A DNA stretch of 64,000 nt from positions 52,063 through 116,062 of the forward strand of contig NZ_JBHSAB010000031.1 of assembly GCF_042649825.1 (NCBI RefSeq), written 5' to 3'. How positions within the stretch are numbered: the stretch's first letter is position 1; every line of letters starts with the position of its first letter. The position numbers and the translations under genes are program-made. The notes under the pieces are model-generated. The model did no database searches. It worked only from the letters and a program-made list of their open reading frames with translations, and was not told where the DNA came from. This DNA comes from Legionella_C dresdenensis. Lineage in GTDB: Bacteria; Pseudomonadota; Gammaproteobacteria; Legionellales; Legionellaceae. This document shows, piece by piece, positions 8,914 through 17,651 of this stretch.

Positions 8914-9681
8914 ATGAAAAATGTTAATAAAACCAGGCGTATATTGCCTGCAAGCTTCTTTGCTACCCCTCATACCAAGGAAGTCAAGCCTAAATTAAAA
9001 TTAAAAGGCAAGACTCTAAGAGAAATACATACTCATATTATTAAAGAAAACTGTTATAGTTCTGCGGCTAAACGACTTGATGTTCATCATTCTGCATTTG
9101 CTCGTTTTCTAGCCAGTCTCCCTATCCCTGCTATCCCTGACGCAATACCGAAACTGACTGGAATATCCATCTTTAAATGGCTTAAATCATTAACAGTAGC
9201 TGAAGCGGAAGCAATATGGAAAGAGGCTTATGATAAACCATTGACTCATGAACCGTTGGATCCGGAAAAAATAACGCCCGAAATGATTTATCTTGCCGTT
9301 CAAGAAACTAAAGGCATATCCACTGCAGCAGCAAACGCCGGGATAAGACTAAAGAACATAAGGAATATATGGTTTCAACTTTTTGATGAGGATAGCGAAT
9401 TACGCACCTTTGAAGGCTGGAAACAATTGAGTCAAGAAGAAGTGTTGTTTATTTTTAATAAAAATTACACCGAACCTGTAACCAGCCTGGGTTATAAAAA
9501 AACAGGCGAGGAACAAAAGCGGGCACGCGAAGAGATTAAAAAAACAGATAGCGCTATTCGAAAAAGTACTGCCGCTCTGCCGTACCAGAACAGCATTTTT
9601 AATTTTGTTATTTCCAAGGATAAAGAAAAGCTCCCGATTACACCTATAACCGATGCCCAGCAGAAAACACCAGCTTTATAG
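8914..9681 (+). CDS. Duplicated helix-turn-helix-like domain protein, effector candidate
   Basis: A 255-residue protein starting at ATG 8914; a TTG 12 bases upstream is a less likely start. It contains two copies of an about 75-residue unit, residues about 34-112 and 120-193. Each begins with a helical segment resembling a Fis-type helix-turn-helix (SSAAKRLDVHHSAFARFL; STAAANAGIRLKNIRNIW) and ends with a Trp-containing helix and a conserved tail (WKEAYDKPLTHEP versus FNKNYTEPVTS). The first 30 residues are basic and the last 60 charged and low in complexity. It could bind DNA, but in this setting it could equally be a translocated protein acting in a host. The promoter carries a PmrA-like box, which supports effector status. 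No enzyme motif is seen. Confidence 0.65.
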   Translation: MKNVNKTRRILPASFFATPHTKEVKPKLKLKGKTLREIHTHIIKENCYSSAAKRLDVHHSAFARFLASLPIPAIPDAIPKLTGISIFKWLKSLTVAEAEAIWKEAYDKPLTHEPLDPEKITPEMIYLAVQETKGISTAAANAGIRLKNIRNIWFQLFDEDSELRTFEGWKQLSQEEVLFIFNKNYTEPVTSLGYKKTGEEQKRAREEIKKTDSAIRKSTAALPYQNSIFNFVISKDKEKLPITPITDAQQKTPAL

Positions 9682-9697
9682 CGTAGCCTGGATAACC

Positions 9698-9720
9698 TTG
9701 ATGCTTGCAGCATCAAGGAT
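9698..9720. other. Perfect hairpin after the gene ending at 9681
   Basis: CCTTGATGCT and AGCATCAAGG form a 10-bp stem with a 3-base loop. There is no T run, so it is not a classical intrinsic terminator; it may act as a 3' stabilising hairpin between convergent genes. Confidence 0.55.
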
Positions 9721-9789
9721 GCTGGAGCCTGGTCAATAGTCATTGTATCAGCGTTTAGTTCTAAAATACCTTGTACTTTATCTTCAATA

Positions 9790-10191
9790 TTATCTATGAC
9801 TTTCCATATAACTAAGTGCAGCATCAGCTAAAAAAGAAGAGCGATTTTTTATAGAATGATTTTTAGCATACAGATCAATAAGAGTTAAAACACGTTCTGG
9901 CATAGTGATATTTACACGTTTTGCTTTTCCTGATATTCGACTTAAGTCAATGTCAACAAATGCCCAGACACCACCTCGAAAATCATCATTATTTATCCAG
10001 TGATCGATTGCAGTTCCTACAGGAATTGATTCATTATCCATTAAAAAACCTTCCAAATGGCATTCAATAGCTTCAATAATGTTTGTCAATGCCTCATCAT
10101 AAGTACTACCAGCAGAATAGCATCCAGGAATATCAGGGACACTTACTCCGAAATCACTATGCTTGTCTTTATGTATTACTACAGGATATCT
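9790..10191 (-). pseudogene. hicB: hicB-type antitoxin gene lacking its start codon
   Basis: The reading frame encodes a typical HicB antitoxin: the partial RNase-H-like start RYPVVIHKDKHSDFG, then VPDIPGCYSAG, an EAI-x(5)-EGFL helix, and a C-terminal ribbon-helix-helix (VNITMPERVLTLIDLYAK). The family starts one or two residues before the YPVV strand. Here the frame runs at that point into an inverted repeat (from 10197) with no ATG, GTG or TTG before a stop at 10270-10272. The only in-frame start is an internal TTG at 10089, which would remove about 36 residues of the core fold. No hicA toxin is adjacent. The antitoxin is probably dead, or makes only a truncated DNA-binding fragment. The repeat appears to have replaced the 5' end and any hicA. 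Confidence 0.75.
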
Positions 10192-10196
10192 CTCTG

Positions 10197-10310
10197 GTAA
10201 GCCCTTTCTTAAAGGCTTTTTGCAAACCCTCAGATGCCAGGGATGGCATCTGGGAGCGTCAGGATGACTTCATGCGTGTTTGCAAAAAGCCTTTAAAAGA
10301 AAGGGCTTAC
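10197..10310. repeat. Inverted-repeat element disrupting hicB
   Basis: Arms at 10197-10227 and 10278-10310 (GTAAGCCCTTTCTT... and its complement, with small differences) flank a core containing a smaller palindrome (AGATGCC...GGCATCT). Length is about 114 bp. The left arm abuts the first recognisable codons of hicB. Confidence 0.75.
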
Positions 10311-10356
10311 CCGCACTGAACTTGCAAGGCATAAGTGTCTGAACGCGCGATAGATA

Positions 10357-10383
10357 CCTTGATTACGCTCCGCTACATCAAGG
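10357..10383. repeat. Interspersed palindrome CCTTGATTACGC...CATCAAGG, copy 1
   Basis: A 27-base imperfect palindrome. A second copy, differing at two positions, lies at 55836-55862, and both are followed by CTAC. It is one of several short palindrome families in the spacers. Confidence 0.7.
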
Positions 10384-10456
10384 CTACTCTCTATTTATGC
10401 AACAAAGCCTTGTGTGCGGGGGAGAGGAAACACTATAGGGAAATCAGCTATCTGGG

Positions 10457-12481
10457 TTAAACGGTCAATTCTATCTTCTCTTGGCAACTGCTAACAGCCT
10501 GTAACAGCGCTTCATTTTTGATTTTACCCTGCTTGTCCATCCATCCAAGATTAATACACGCTTGCCGGCTGCGATTATTATCTGACTGGGCATGCTGAAT
10601 GATCTCAGCTAACGACCATTCCGGTTTAATACCTTTGTTTCTATAGACGCCAAAAAAACCTGCCTTATCCGCAGTAAAAAGCGCATCATATTCGTTCAGG
10701 AAAAGTTGCCGATAATCTTCAGTGTTAGCATGGTGATTGCATACATGATTCATTGCATTAACTAACCGGCTTTGCGGCTGAAATTTTCCAAACCAACGCA
10801 AAGCCCCAGTTGTCTTATGATCTATCTGAATAAGCTTACGTTTTGAATAAACATCTTTTTTTAATTCTGTAAGCGCGAAGTTAAAGCCATGCTCAACCGC
10901 ATTCTGTCCTACTTGTTCCAGCAGCCTGTTAATATCCTGCACCTGAGAAATTCTCTTTGCTCCAGTTGCCTTATATTGCACCGGTAACATTAACAGACTC
11001 TTTATCCAGGAGCTGAGCTCGGCCATTTGTTGTTCTGCCGTCTGTAATTGGTGCAGAGCGCTTACCGGCTCAGCTTGCTTATAAGCCGCTTCTATTTCCA
11101 GCCTGATACGTTTAATAAGCGCTTTATATACCGGATGGGAGCTATCTGTTGTCTGATTCTGATACGTTTGTCTGTAATTTTCAATGGCCTGCAGTGATTG
11201 CCACTGCTCTTGTAATTGCTGATAATAAACATCATCAAAAGAAATATATAACTGGCTTACTTTTTCTTTCAGCTCGTTATATCTGAGGTTATTACTGTCA
11301 GTAATAGTATTGATAAATTGATCAACTTTTTTTAACTGATTATATTGCTCTGCTAGCCTGGCGCATTCTTCCTGCTTTGATTCAGCATAAAAGCTGGCAT
11401 GAGCAAAAGCTTTTAATTGCTGCACTGCTTTTTTCCGCTCCACACCACCCTGGTTAATTAGTGTAAGCTCAATTTCATCAGCTAATTCATTAAGTTTGGC
11501 ATAAGGAACTTTAGGCCGCGGCATATAAGATAAATTATTGATAATCTCCTGACGCTCATCAGTTGTCAGCAATACCCCAAAATGCTCGTTTAATTTGCTA
11601 TCGATCACCGGTGACAGTTGATTTTTAAATTCATGTATCCACGGTACATTTTCATCCTGGTGCCAATTAGCCAGTAACTCTGCTTGTTGTTGCTGCGACA
11701 GCTTTAATACTTCCATTCCCGTGAGCGAAACTGCCATACTATTTGCTGCAGGCATCACTGCCTCTGCACCTGTTGTAATAACAACATCGACATGAGCTTT
11801 ATTTAACGCTTCTAACAGTTTATGAATAATGCCGCCAGAACAAATGAATTGTCGCGCTGCTTCAACAAACTTCTCAACCAATGCTGCTTTTTTAGTAGTA
11901 ATCAGATGCTCTGGCGCAACTTTCAAGTCTGGATCAAAGAGCTGACGAATATCATCAGGAAAGCAATCTGCACTATTATCGGTTACGCCGCGCCAGACAA
12001 GAGCGAAAATTTTGCCCATTGTGAGGCCTGTGTAAACATGAGTAATCTCACGACTGGCTTTAATCAATGTCAGAAAATTTGCGGCCAGAACCTGTTTATC
12101 TTGAAAAGTTAAATTTTCATCGATAATCAATTGATTGTAATCAAACTCGTTAATTAACTGCTCAATTTCTTCAAACGCTGCAGCCTCTTCGTCATCTTTA
12201 AGCAGGTAACGCTTGTCCAGGGCCATCAGGCTGCCGGTTGCAGTCAAGGTCACAGAGCGGTCATGTGTATTCTGATTGTCGTTGATAAAAGCAACCGCTT
12301 GTTGTGGATGACGCTGTTCGAAGATTCGTTGTAGCCTGACATCAAGTCTATCTCTAAGCTCGCGATACATATTATCAATTTCTGCCCGGAGTGCCTCCAA
12401 TTGCTCTTGCAAAAAAGGCACTGTAATTTGTACATTGAGTTGTCTTAGTTGTCTTAGTTGTTCATCGGTTAAAATAGGCAT
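10457..12481 (-). CDS. Large coiled-coil hypothetical protein, effector candidate
   Basis: A 674-residue protein starting at ATG 12481; a TTG at 12499 would add six residues. No catalytic motif is recognised. It is Glu/Gln-rich and mostly helical, with predicted coiled-coil stretches near the N terminus (QLEALRAEIDNMYREL), around 350-440 and around 470-520. Near residues 230-245 there is a beta-rich segment (DVVITTGAEAV). A C-terminal domain (about 540-674) contains WFGKFQPQ and several His/Asn-rich helices. There is no signal peptide or membrane segment. Long coiled-coil orphans are a common class among Legionella effectors, and this gene is flanked by long repeat-rich spacers, fitting an accessory origin. 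Function unknown. Confidence 0.7.
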   Translation of the reverse strand: MPILTDEQLRQLRQLNVQITVPFLQEQLEALRAEIDNMYRELRDRLDVRLQRIFEQRHPQQAVAFINDNQNTHDRSVTLTATGSLMALDKRYLLKDDEEAAAFEEIEQLINEFDYNQLIIDENLTFQDKQVLAANFLTLIKASREITHVYTGLTMGKIFALVWRGVTDNSADCFPDDIRQLFDPDLKVAPEHLITTKKAALVEKFVEAARQFICSGGIIHKLLEALNKAHVDVVITTGAEAVMPAANSMAVSLTGMEVLKLSQQQQAELLANWHQDENVPWIHEFKNQLSPVIDSKLNEHFGVLLTTDERQEIINNLSYMPRPKVPYAKLNELADEIELTLINQGGVERKKAVQQLKAFAHASFYAESKQEECARLAEQYNQLKKVDQFINTITDSNNLRYNELKEKVSQLYISFDDVYYQQLQEQWQSLQAIENYRQTYQNQTTDSSHPVYKALIKRIRLEIEAAYKQAEPVSALHQLQTAEQQMAELSSWIKSLLMLPVQYKATGAKRISQVQDINRLLEQVGQNAVEHGFNFALTELKKDVYSKRKLIQIDHKTTGALRWFGKFQPQSRLVNAMNHVCNHHANTEDYRQLFLNEYDALFTADKAGFFGVYRNKGIKPEWSLAEIIQHAQSDNNRSRQACINLGWMDKQGKIKNEALLQAVSSCQEKIELTV

Positions 12482-12616
12482 GGGATAGGATGTTAACAAA
12501 AAAGAATGTTCTTAATTTTACCCTATTGACGATTAAAAGAACATATAATTTATCCTTAATGAGTAAAAATTAATGTCGATGTGATTGATTTATGGCTGAA
12601 AGGGTAAATTATTTTT

Positions 12617-12890
12617 AAGGAGTGTTGGGCTTTACAGCCCATAGACGTCAAGCTAAGGAATTAAATTTCTATATTTCACAATATCGTTCGGGCTGAGGAA
12701 GCGCTTTAGCGCTGTCTCGAAGCCTGTGGTACAGTGCCACGCCTTCGAGACAAATGCTCCGCATTTTCCTCAGGCCGAACGAATATGGACTGTAAAACAC
12801 ATAGCAGTCAGTTAAGGAATTTTGTACATTTACTATTCTAATTTCCTATGTACCTGGCTTAACTTGACGGCCATGGGCTTTACAGCCCAA
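12617..12890. repeat. Nested palindromic repeat island
   Basis: This 429-base spacer (12482-12910) is mostly repeats. Copies of the GGGCTTTACAGCCC palindrome lie at 12617-12641 and 12874-12890. Between them sits a 97-base palindrome at 12685-12781, bounded by CGTTCGG/CCGAACG and containing GAAGCGCTTTAGCGC and GAGACAAATGC, with CTAAGGAA-type flanks. A second copy of the inner unit lies in the opposite orientation at 59425-59517. No gene is visible. Confidence 0.8.
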
Positions 12891-12910
12891 CCGTGTGTTT
12901 TTCTGAAAAC

Positions 12911-13483
12911 TTATTTTTCGTCAGCGTAAGGCAATATAATAACCGTTGTGCCTCTGGTCATAAATTCCTCATTCAACCATTTGGCAGCACTGGGTAATAC
13001 CCGCACACAGCCATGGCTGGTATTAGCCTCCGGAACTTCATAAGCAGCATGAATAGTATATCCTTGATAAAAATACATACAGTACGGCATTTTAGCCCCA
13101 CCATAGGTTTCAACCGGATATTCACCTGAACGGCAATCAGCGCCCCGCTTATTATAGACTTTAAAGGTACCGGTAACCGTACGGCATGGCTGCCCGACAT
13201 CCTCACAGAAATCCATACCACCGGACGCACTACCGGTCATTACCCGCTGGCCATCAACATCGTAGGCTGCCCAGGCATACGCTTTGGGATCAAATACAAA
13301 CTGTTTTTTTCCAGTAGGAGTAACCTGCATTGGAAAATAATCTCGCCCTCTTTTGTCCTTCAGGAAATGAATTGTGTGATGAACGTAACCATTATCATCA
13401 ACAACAATAGTTGAAGGATCATCACTGACGCAACCAGTCAGGCCAAGGCAAAGCAACAGGCTTGCCAAAACGATTTTTTTCAT
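12911..13483 (-). CDS. L,D-transpeptidase (YkuD-type) lipoprotein
   Basis: A 190-residue protein. The start is ATG 13483, preceded by AGAGGAAAA; an upstream in-frame start would spoil the signal sequence. Residues 1-18 form a lipoprotein signal with lipobox LTGC (Cys18). The mature part carries the YkuD signature: a His in TIHAAYEVP (His145) and SHGCVRV with His157 and the catalytic Cys159. YkuD enzymes cross-link peptidoglycan 3-3 or attach proteins to it, in the periplasm. A pair of cysteines just upstream (DFCEDVGQPC) may form a disulfide. It resembles the EnhA-type family of Legionella in size and layout, but I would not assign a symbol. It lies alone between a repeat island and ettA. Confidence 0.88.
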   Translation of the reverse strand: MKKIVLASLLLCLGLTGCVSDDPSTIVVDDNGYVHHTIHFLKDKRGRDYFPMQVTPTGKKQFVFDPKAYAWAAYDVDGQRVMTGSASGGMDFCEDVGQPCRTVTGTFKVYNKRGADCRSGEYPVETYGGAKMPYCMYFYQGYTIHAAYEVPEANTSHGCVRVLPSAAKWLNEEFMTRGTTVIILPYADEK

Positions 13484-13547
13484 TAAATTTTCCTCTAAAT
13501 ACAACTTCAACCGGCATACCAGTTTTATGAGCCAATTTTATACTAAA

Positions 13548-15221
13548 TTAAGCACTTAAACGACGATACTTAATACGTGACGGCTTATTCGCATCATCAC
13601 CCAGCCGGCGTTTGCGATCCGCTTCATAATCAGTGTAATTACCCTCAATGAATGCGACCTGTGAATCGCCTTCAAAAGCCATCAGATGGGTACAGATTCT
13701 ATCCAGGAACCAGCGATCATGCGATACCACGATCACACAGCCCGGGAAGTTCAGTATCGCTTCTTCCAGTGAACGCAAGGTTTCAACGTCAAGATCGTTA
13801 CTTGGTTCGTCAAGCAACAGAACATTGGCGCCACGCTTTAACAACTTGGCCAGATGCACACGGTTGCGCTCCCCGCCGGAAAGCTGCGACATCCTTTTCT
13901 GTTGATCAGCGCCTTTAAAATTAAAACGGCCGACATAAGCCCGTGAAGGGATTTGGAAAGAACCAACTTGCATAATATCATGGCCGTCAGAAATTTCTTC
14001 CCATACCGTTTTGTTATCATCAAGATGATCACGCATCTGATCGACAAAGGCCAGATCCACTGTTTCGCCAATTCTTATTTCCCCAGAGTCCGGTTGCTCC
14101 ATCTGAGTAATCATTTTTAAGAATGTTGATTTTCCTGCGCCATTCGGGCCGATGATCCCCAAAATTCCCCCTTTGGGCAATTGAAAATTAAGCTTTTCTA
14201 TCAACAGGCGATCGCCAAAGGATTTACGGATATCAATGCCCTCAATGACCAGATCCCCCAGACGCTCGCCTGGCGGTATATAAAGCTCATTGGTTTCATT
14301 GCGTTTTTGAAACTCTTTTGAATTCATTTCTTCAAAGCGTGCCAGACGTGCCTTGTTCTTGGCATGACGGCCTTTTGGTGAAGTTCTGACCCACTCCAGT
14401 TCAGCTTTGATAGCACGGTCATGCGCAGCTTGTTGCTTTTCTTCCATTGCCAGACGCGCTTCTTTTTGTTCCAGCCAGGAAGTGTAATTGCCTTTATAAG
14501 GAATACCTTCACCGCGATCAAGCTCCAGAATCCACTCAGCGGCATTATCAAGAAAATAACGATCGTGGGTAATTGCCACTACGGTACCCGGGAAATCTTC
14601 CAGGTAGCGCTCAAGCCAGGCGACGCTCTCAGCATCAAGATGGTTGGTTGGTTCGTCAAGCAGCAACATATCTGGACTTGATAACAATAGACGACATAAA
14701 GCAACCCGCCGGCGCTCACCGCCCGACAGCTGACTGATTTTAGCATCCCACTCAGGTAACCGCAGCGCGTCAGCCGCTATTTCCAGCTTGCGATCAAGCT
14801 CCCAACCGCCGCAGGCTTCGATCTCATTCTGTAAATTACCCTGTTTTTCAAGCAGCGCGTTCATTTCATCATCGCTCATAGGCTCTGCAAAACGCATACT
14901 GATTTCATCAAAATCTTTCAGCTTTTGCTTGATTTCAGCAACCCCTTCCTCGACTGATTCCTTGACGGTCTTTTGCATATCAAGCTCAGGTTCCTGCGCC
15001 AGATAACCAATTTTGATTCCCGGTTGCGGACGGGCTTCGCCATCATATTGCTGGTCTTCGCCTGCCATAATACGCAATAGTGTTGATTTTCCTGAACCAT
15101 TTAAACCAAGCACGCCAATTTTGGCGCCCGGGAAAAAACTTAATGAAATATCTTTAAGAATTACGCGCTGGTTTTCCACCACTTTACTTACGCGATTCAT
15201 TGTATAAATATATTGTGCCAT
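13548..15221 (-). CDS. ettA: Energy-dependent translational throttle protein EttA (ABC-F)
   Basis: A 557-residue ABC-F protein with two ATPase domains and no membrane region. Domain 1 has Walker A GLNGSGKST (about 39-47), LSGGERRR and LLLDEPTNHLD. The EttA-type arm and linker (about 95-135 and 240-330, with WVRTSPKGRHAKNKAR) follow, and domain 2 has GPNGAGKST and LSGGERNR. EttA binds the ribosomal E site and gates the first peptide bond according to ATP/ADP level. Start ATG after GGCGGAG. It lies 35 bases downstream of tdh on the same strand, so it may be co-transcribed with kbl-tdh. Length and motifs are canonical. Confidence 0.96.
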   Translation of the reverse strand: MAQYIYTMNRVSKVVENQRVILKDISLSFFPGAKIGVLGLNGSGKSTLLRIMAGEDQQYDGEARPQPGIKIGYLAQEPELDMQKTVKESVEEGVAEIKQKLKDFDEISMRFAEPMSDDEMNALLEKQGNLQNEIEACGGWELDRKLEIAADALRLPEWDAKISQLSGGERRRVALCRLLLSSPDMLLLDEPTNHLDAESVAWLERYLEDFPGTVVAITHDRYFLDNAAEWILELDRGEGIPYKGNYTSWLEQKEARLAMEEKQQAAHDRAIKAELEWVRTSPKGRHAKNKARLARFEEMNSKEFQKRNETNELYIPPGERLGDLVIEGIDIRKSFGDRLLIEKLNFQLPKGGILGIIGPNGAGKSTFLKMITQMEQPDSGEIRIGETVDLAFVDQMRDHLDDNKTVWEEISDGHDIMQVGSFQIPSRAYVGRFNFKGADQQKRMSQLSGGERNRVHLAKLLKRGANVLLLDEPSNDLDVETLRSLEEAILNFPGCVIVVSHDRWFLDRICTHLMAFEGDSQVAFIEGNYTDYEADRKRRLGDDANKPSRIKYRRLSA

Positions 15222-15256
15222 TAAAACTCCGCCTTAAATTTCTATTGCTATCCTGA

Positions 15257-16282
15257 TTACGACCAATCAAGAATAATTTTTCCCGATTGGCCGGATGCCA
15301 TAATTTCAAATGCTTCCTGATAGTTTTCAACCGGGAATTCATGCGTGATAACTGGTGCGATATTCAATCCGCTTTGCAGCATGGCGATCATTTTATACCA
15401 GGTTTCAAACATTTCACGGCCATAAATTCCCTTAAGAACCAATCCTTTAAAAATGACCTGATTCCAGTCAATTGCCGTGTCATTAGGCGGAATACCCAAC
15501 AACGCAACATGGCCGCCGTGATTCATTGCTTTTAACATGTCGTTGAATGCAGCCGGGCTGCCTGACATCTCAAGGCCAATATCAAATCCTTCCTGCATCC
15601 CGAGTTCATTCATCACCTCCCGAATGGACTGATGCTTGACGTTCACTGCTCTGGTCGCTCCCATTTTACGGGCCAATTCGAGCCGGTTTTCGTTAATATC
15701 GGTAATCACCACATGGCGGGCGCCGACATGACGGGAAATGGCAACAGCCATAATGCCAATAGGACCGGCACCGGTAATCAGTACGTCTTCGCCCACCATA
15801 TCAAAAGCCAGTGCGCAATGAGTCGCATTACCAAAGGGATCAAGAATAGAGGCTTGCTCATCACTGACATTATCAGGTAAAGCCAGAATATTACTGGCCG
15901 GCATGGCAAGATATTCTGCAAAACAACCTGGACGGTTTACGCCGACCCCTAATGTATTGCGGCATAAATGACGCTTGCCCGCACGGCAGTTCCGGCACAT
16001 GCCGCAAGTGATATGGCCTTCGCCCGAAACGCGCTGCCCGACTTTCAGGCCAGTAACCTCACGGCCGATTTCAACAATTTCACCGCAAAACTCATGGCCA
16101 ACCGTCATAGGAACAGGAATGGTTGCCTGAGCCCATTCATCCCAGTTATAAATATGGATATCCGTACCGCAGATTGCTGTTTTTTTAATTTTAATTAATA
16201 CATCATTAACGCCATACTCAGGCACCGGAACATCCTGCATCCAGATCCCGGGTTCACGCTTCGCTTTGACTAACGACTTCAT
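15257..16282 (-). CDS. tdh: L-threonine 3-dehydrogenase
   Basis: A 341-residue medium-chain zinc dehydrogenase, the same length as the E. coli enzyme when started at ATG 16282, which has GAGG upstream. It oxidises L-threonine to 2-amino-3-ketobutyrate with NAD+. The catalytic zinc site is visible in AICGTDIHIYNWDEW and GHEFCGE; structural zinc cysteines in CGMCRNCRAGKRHLC; the nucleotide-binding loop is TGAGPIGI. The gene follows kbl by 23 bases, and together they convert threonine to glycine and acetyl-CoA. Nothing is unusual. Confidence 0.97.
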   Translation of the reverse strand: MKSLVKAKREPGIWMQDVPVPEYGVNDVLIKIKKTAICGTDIHIYNWDEWAQATIPVPMTVGHEFCGEIVEIGREVTGLKVGQRVSGEGHITCGMCRNCRAGKRHLCRNTLGVGVNRPGCFAEYLAMPASNILALPDNVSDEQASILDPFGNATHCALAFDMVGEDVLITGAGPIGIMAVAISRHVGARHVVITDINENRLELARKMGATRAVNVKHQSIREVMNELGMQEGFDIGLEMSGSPAAFNDMLKAMNHGGHVALLGIPPNDTAIDWNQVIFKGLVLKGIYGREMFETWYKMIAMLQSGLNIAPVITHEFPVENYQEAFEIMASGQSGKIILDWS

Positions 16283-16305
16283 GGTAAACCTCATATACAC
16301 AGAAT

Positions 16306-17490
16306 TTATTTAATAACCGCCAGCTCACGGCCTACCTTGGCAAACGCAGCAATCGCCCTGTCAAGATGCTCAATTTCATGAGCGGCAGACATTTGGGTAC
16401 GAATACGCGCTTTGCCTTTTGGAACAACCGGATAAGAAAAGCCGACCACATAAATCCCTTCTTCCAACAACATCGCAGCCATTTTACCTGCTAATGATGC
16501 GTCGCCGAGCATAACTGGAATAATCGGATGCTCTCCTGGTACCAGAGTAAACCCCAGTCTGGTCATCCCTTCCCGGAAATATTGGCTGTTTCGTTTCAGT
16601 TTATGTAACAGCTCCCGGTTTGATTGCAGCATATCAAGTACAGTGATTGATGTCTGGGCAATAACAGGCGCAAGCGTATTGGAAAACAGATAAGGCCGGG
16701 AACGCTGACGCAACCAGTCAACAATCACGGCGTTGGCCGCAGTATAACCGCCGGAAGCGCCGCCTAACGCCTTACCCAAGGTTCCGGTAATAATATCGAT
16801 TCGGTCTGCAACACCGCAATACTCAGGCGTACCGCGCCCGGTATCGCCCATAAACCCAACCGCATGGGAATCATCAACCATAACCATTGCGTCATACCGC
16901 TCGGCCAGTTCACAGATGGCGGGCAAATTAGCAATGATTCCATCCATGGAAAATACGCCATCAGTCGCGATTAAGCGAAATCTGGCATTTTTTGCGGCAA
17001 TTAATTGCGCCTCCAAATCTTTCATATCGTTATTGGCATAACGATAACGCGCAGCTTTACACAATCTGACGCCATCAATAATACTGGCATGATTCAGCGC
17101 ATCACTGATAATTGCATCCTCTTCCGTCAGCAGCGTCTCAAACAAACCGGCATTGGCATCAAAACAGGAAGAGTAAAGGATAGTATCCTCCATCCTCAGA
17201 AATTCACTGATTTTCTGCTCGAGGCGTTTATGCGGCGTCTGGGTTCCACAGATAAAACGGACAGATGCCATACCATAACCATATGTTTCAAGCGCTGACT
17301 GACCTGCCTTAATCAAATCAGGATGATTGGCAAGACCAAGATAATTGTTTGCGCATAAATTAATAACTTCGTGTTGATTAACTGAAACAGCAGCTTGCTG
17401 CTGGCCGCCGATTATTCGCTCTGACTTGTATAAGCCTTCTTTTTTAAGCGTTTCAAGCTCAGTTTGCAAATGTTCAATAAACCGTTCAGG
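16306..17490 (-). CDS. kbl: 2-amino-3-ketobutyrate CoA ligase (glycine C-acetyltransferase)
   Basis: A 394-residue PLP enzyme of the alpha-oxoamine synthase family. The chosen start is GTG 17490, six bases after a perfect AAGGAG; a longer TTG start at 17538 would add 16 residues without homology. Recognisable parts are NNYLGLANHP, the cofactor-binding VDDSHAVGFMG, and the PLP-lysine region TGTLGKALGGASGG. It splits 2-amino-3-ketobutyrate with CoA into glycine and acetyl-CoA, directly after Tdh. It is the first gene of a kbl-tdh operon. Confidence 0.96.
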   Translation of the reverse strand, partial: PERFIEHLQTELETLKKEGLYKSERIIGGQQQAAVSVNQHEVINLCANNYLGLANHPDLIKAGQSALETYGYGMASVRFICGTQTPHKRLEQKISEFLRMEDTILYSSCFDANAGLFETLLTEEDAIISDALNHASIIDGVRLCKAARYRYANNDMKDLEAQLIAAKNARFRLIATDGVFSMDGIIANLPAICELAERYDAMVMVDDSHAVGFMGDTGRGTPEYCGVADRIDIITGTLGKALGGASGGYTAANAVIVDWLRQRSRPYLFSNTLAPVIAQTSITVLDMLQSNRELLHKLKRNSQYFREGMTRLGFTLVPGEHPIIPVMLGDASLAGKMAAMLLEEGIYVVGFSYPVVPKGKARIRTQMSAAHEIEHLDRAIAAFAKVGRELAVIK

Positions 17491-17651
17491 CACAATAATC
17501 TCCTTCAGACTCTCAACAGAAAACCTGCATGATAACAAATTCTAAACAGCGGTACTATGTCTAAGAGCGGTAAGTTGACTTTAAAAAAGGCTTGCATAGT
17601 GCGCCCGTTTTATGCACACTGAGAGTTGAAATAACAAAGTAAGGAGAGAAT

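Noticed and set aside
9698..9720. Rho-independent terminator
   Set aside because: The stem is perfect but no T run follows on either strand.
10083..10319. 78-residue plus-strand open frame
   Set aside because: It is antisense to hicB and runs through the inverted repeat, with no ribosome binding site or protein-like pattern.
12617..12890. CRISPR-like array
   Set aside because: The repeats are palindromes of different families with irregular spacing, no uniform spacers and no cas genes.
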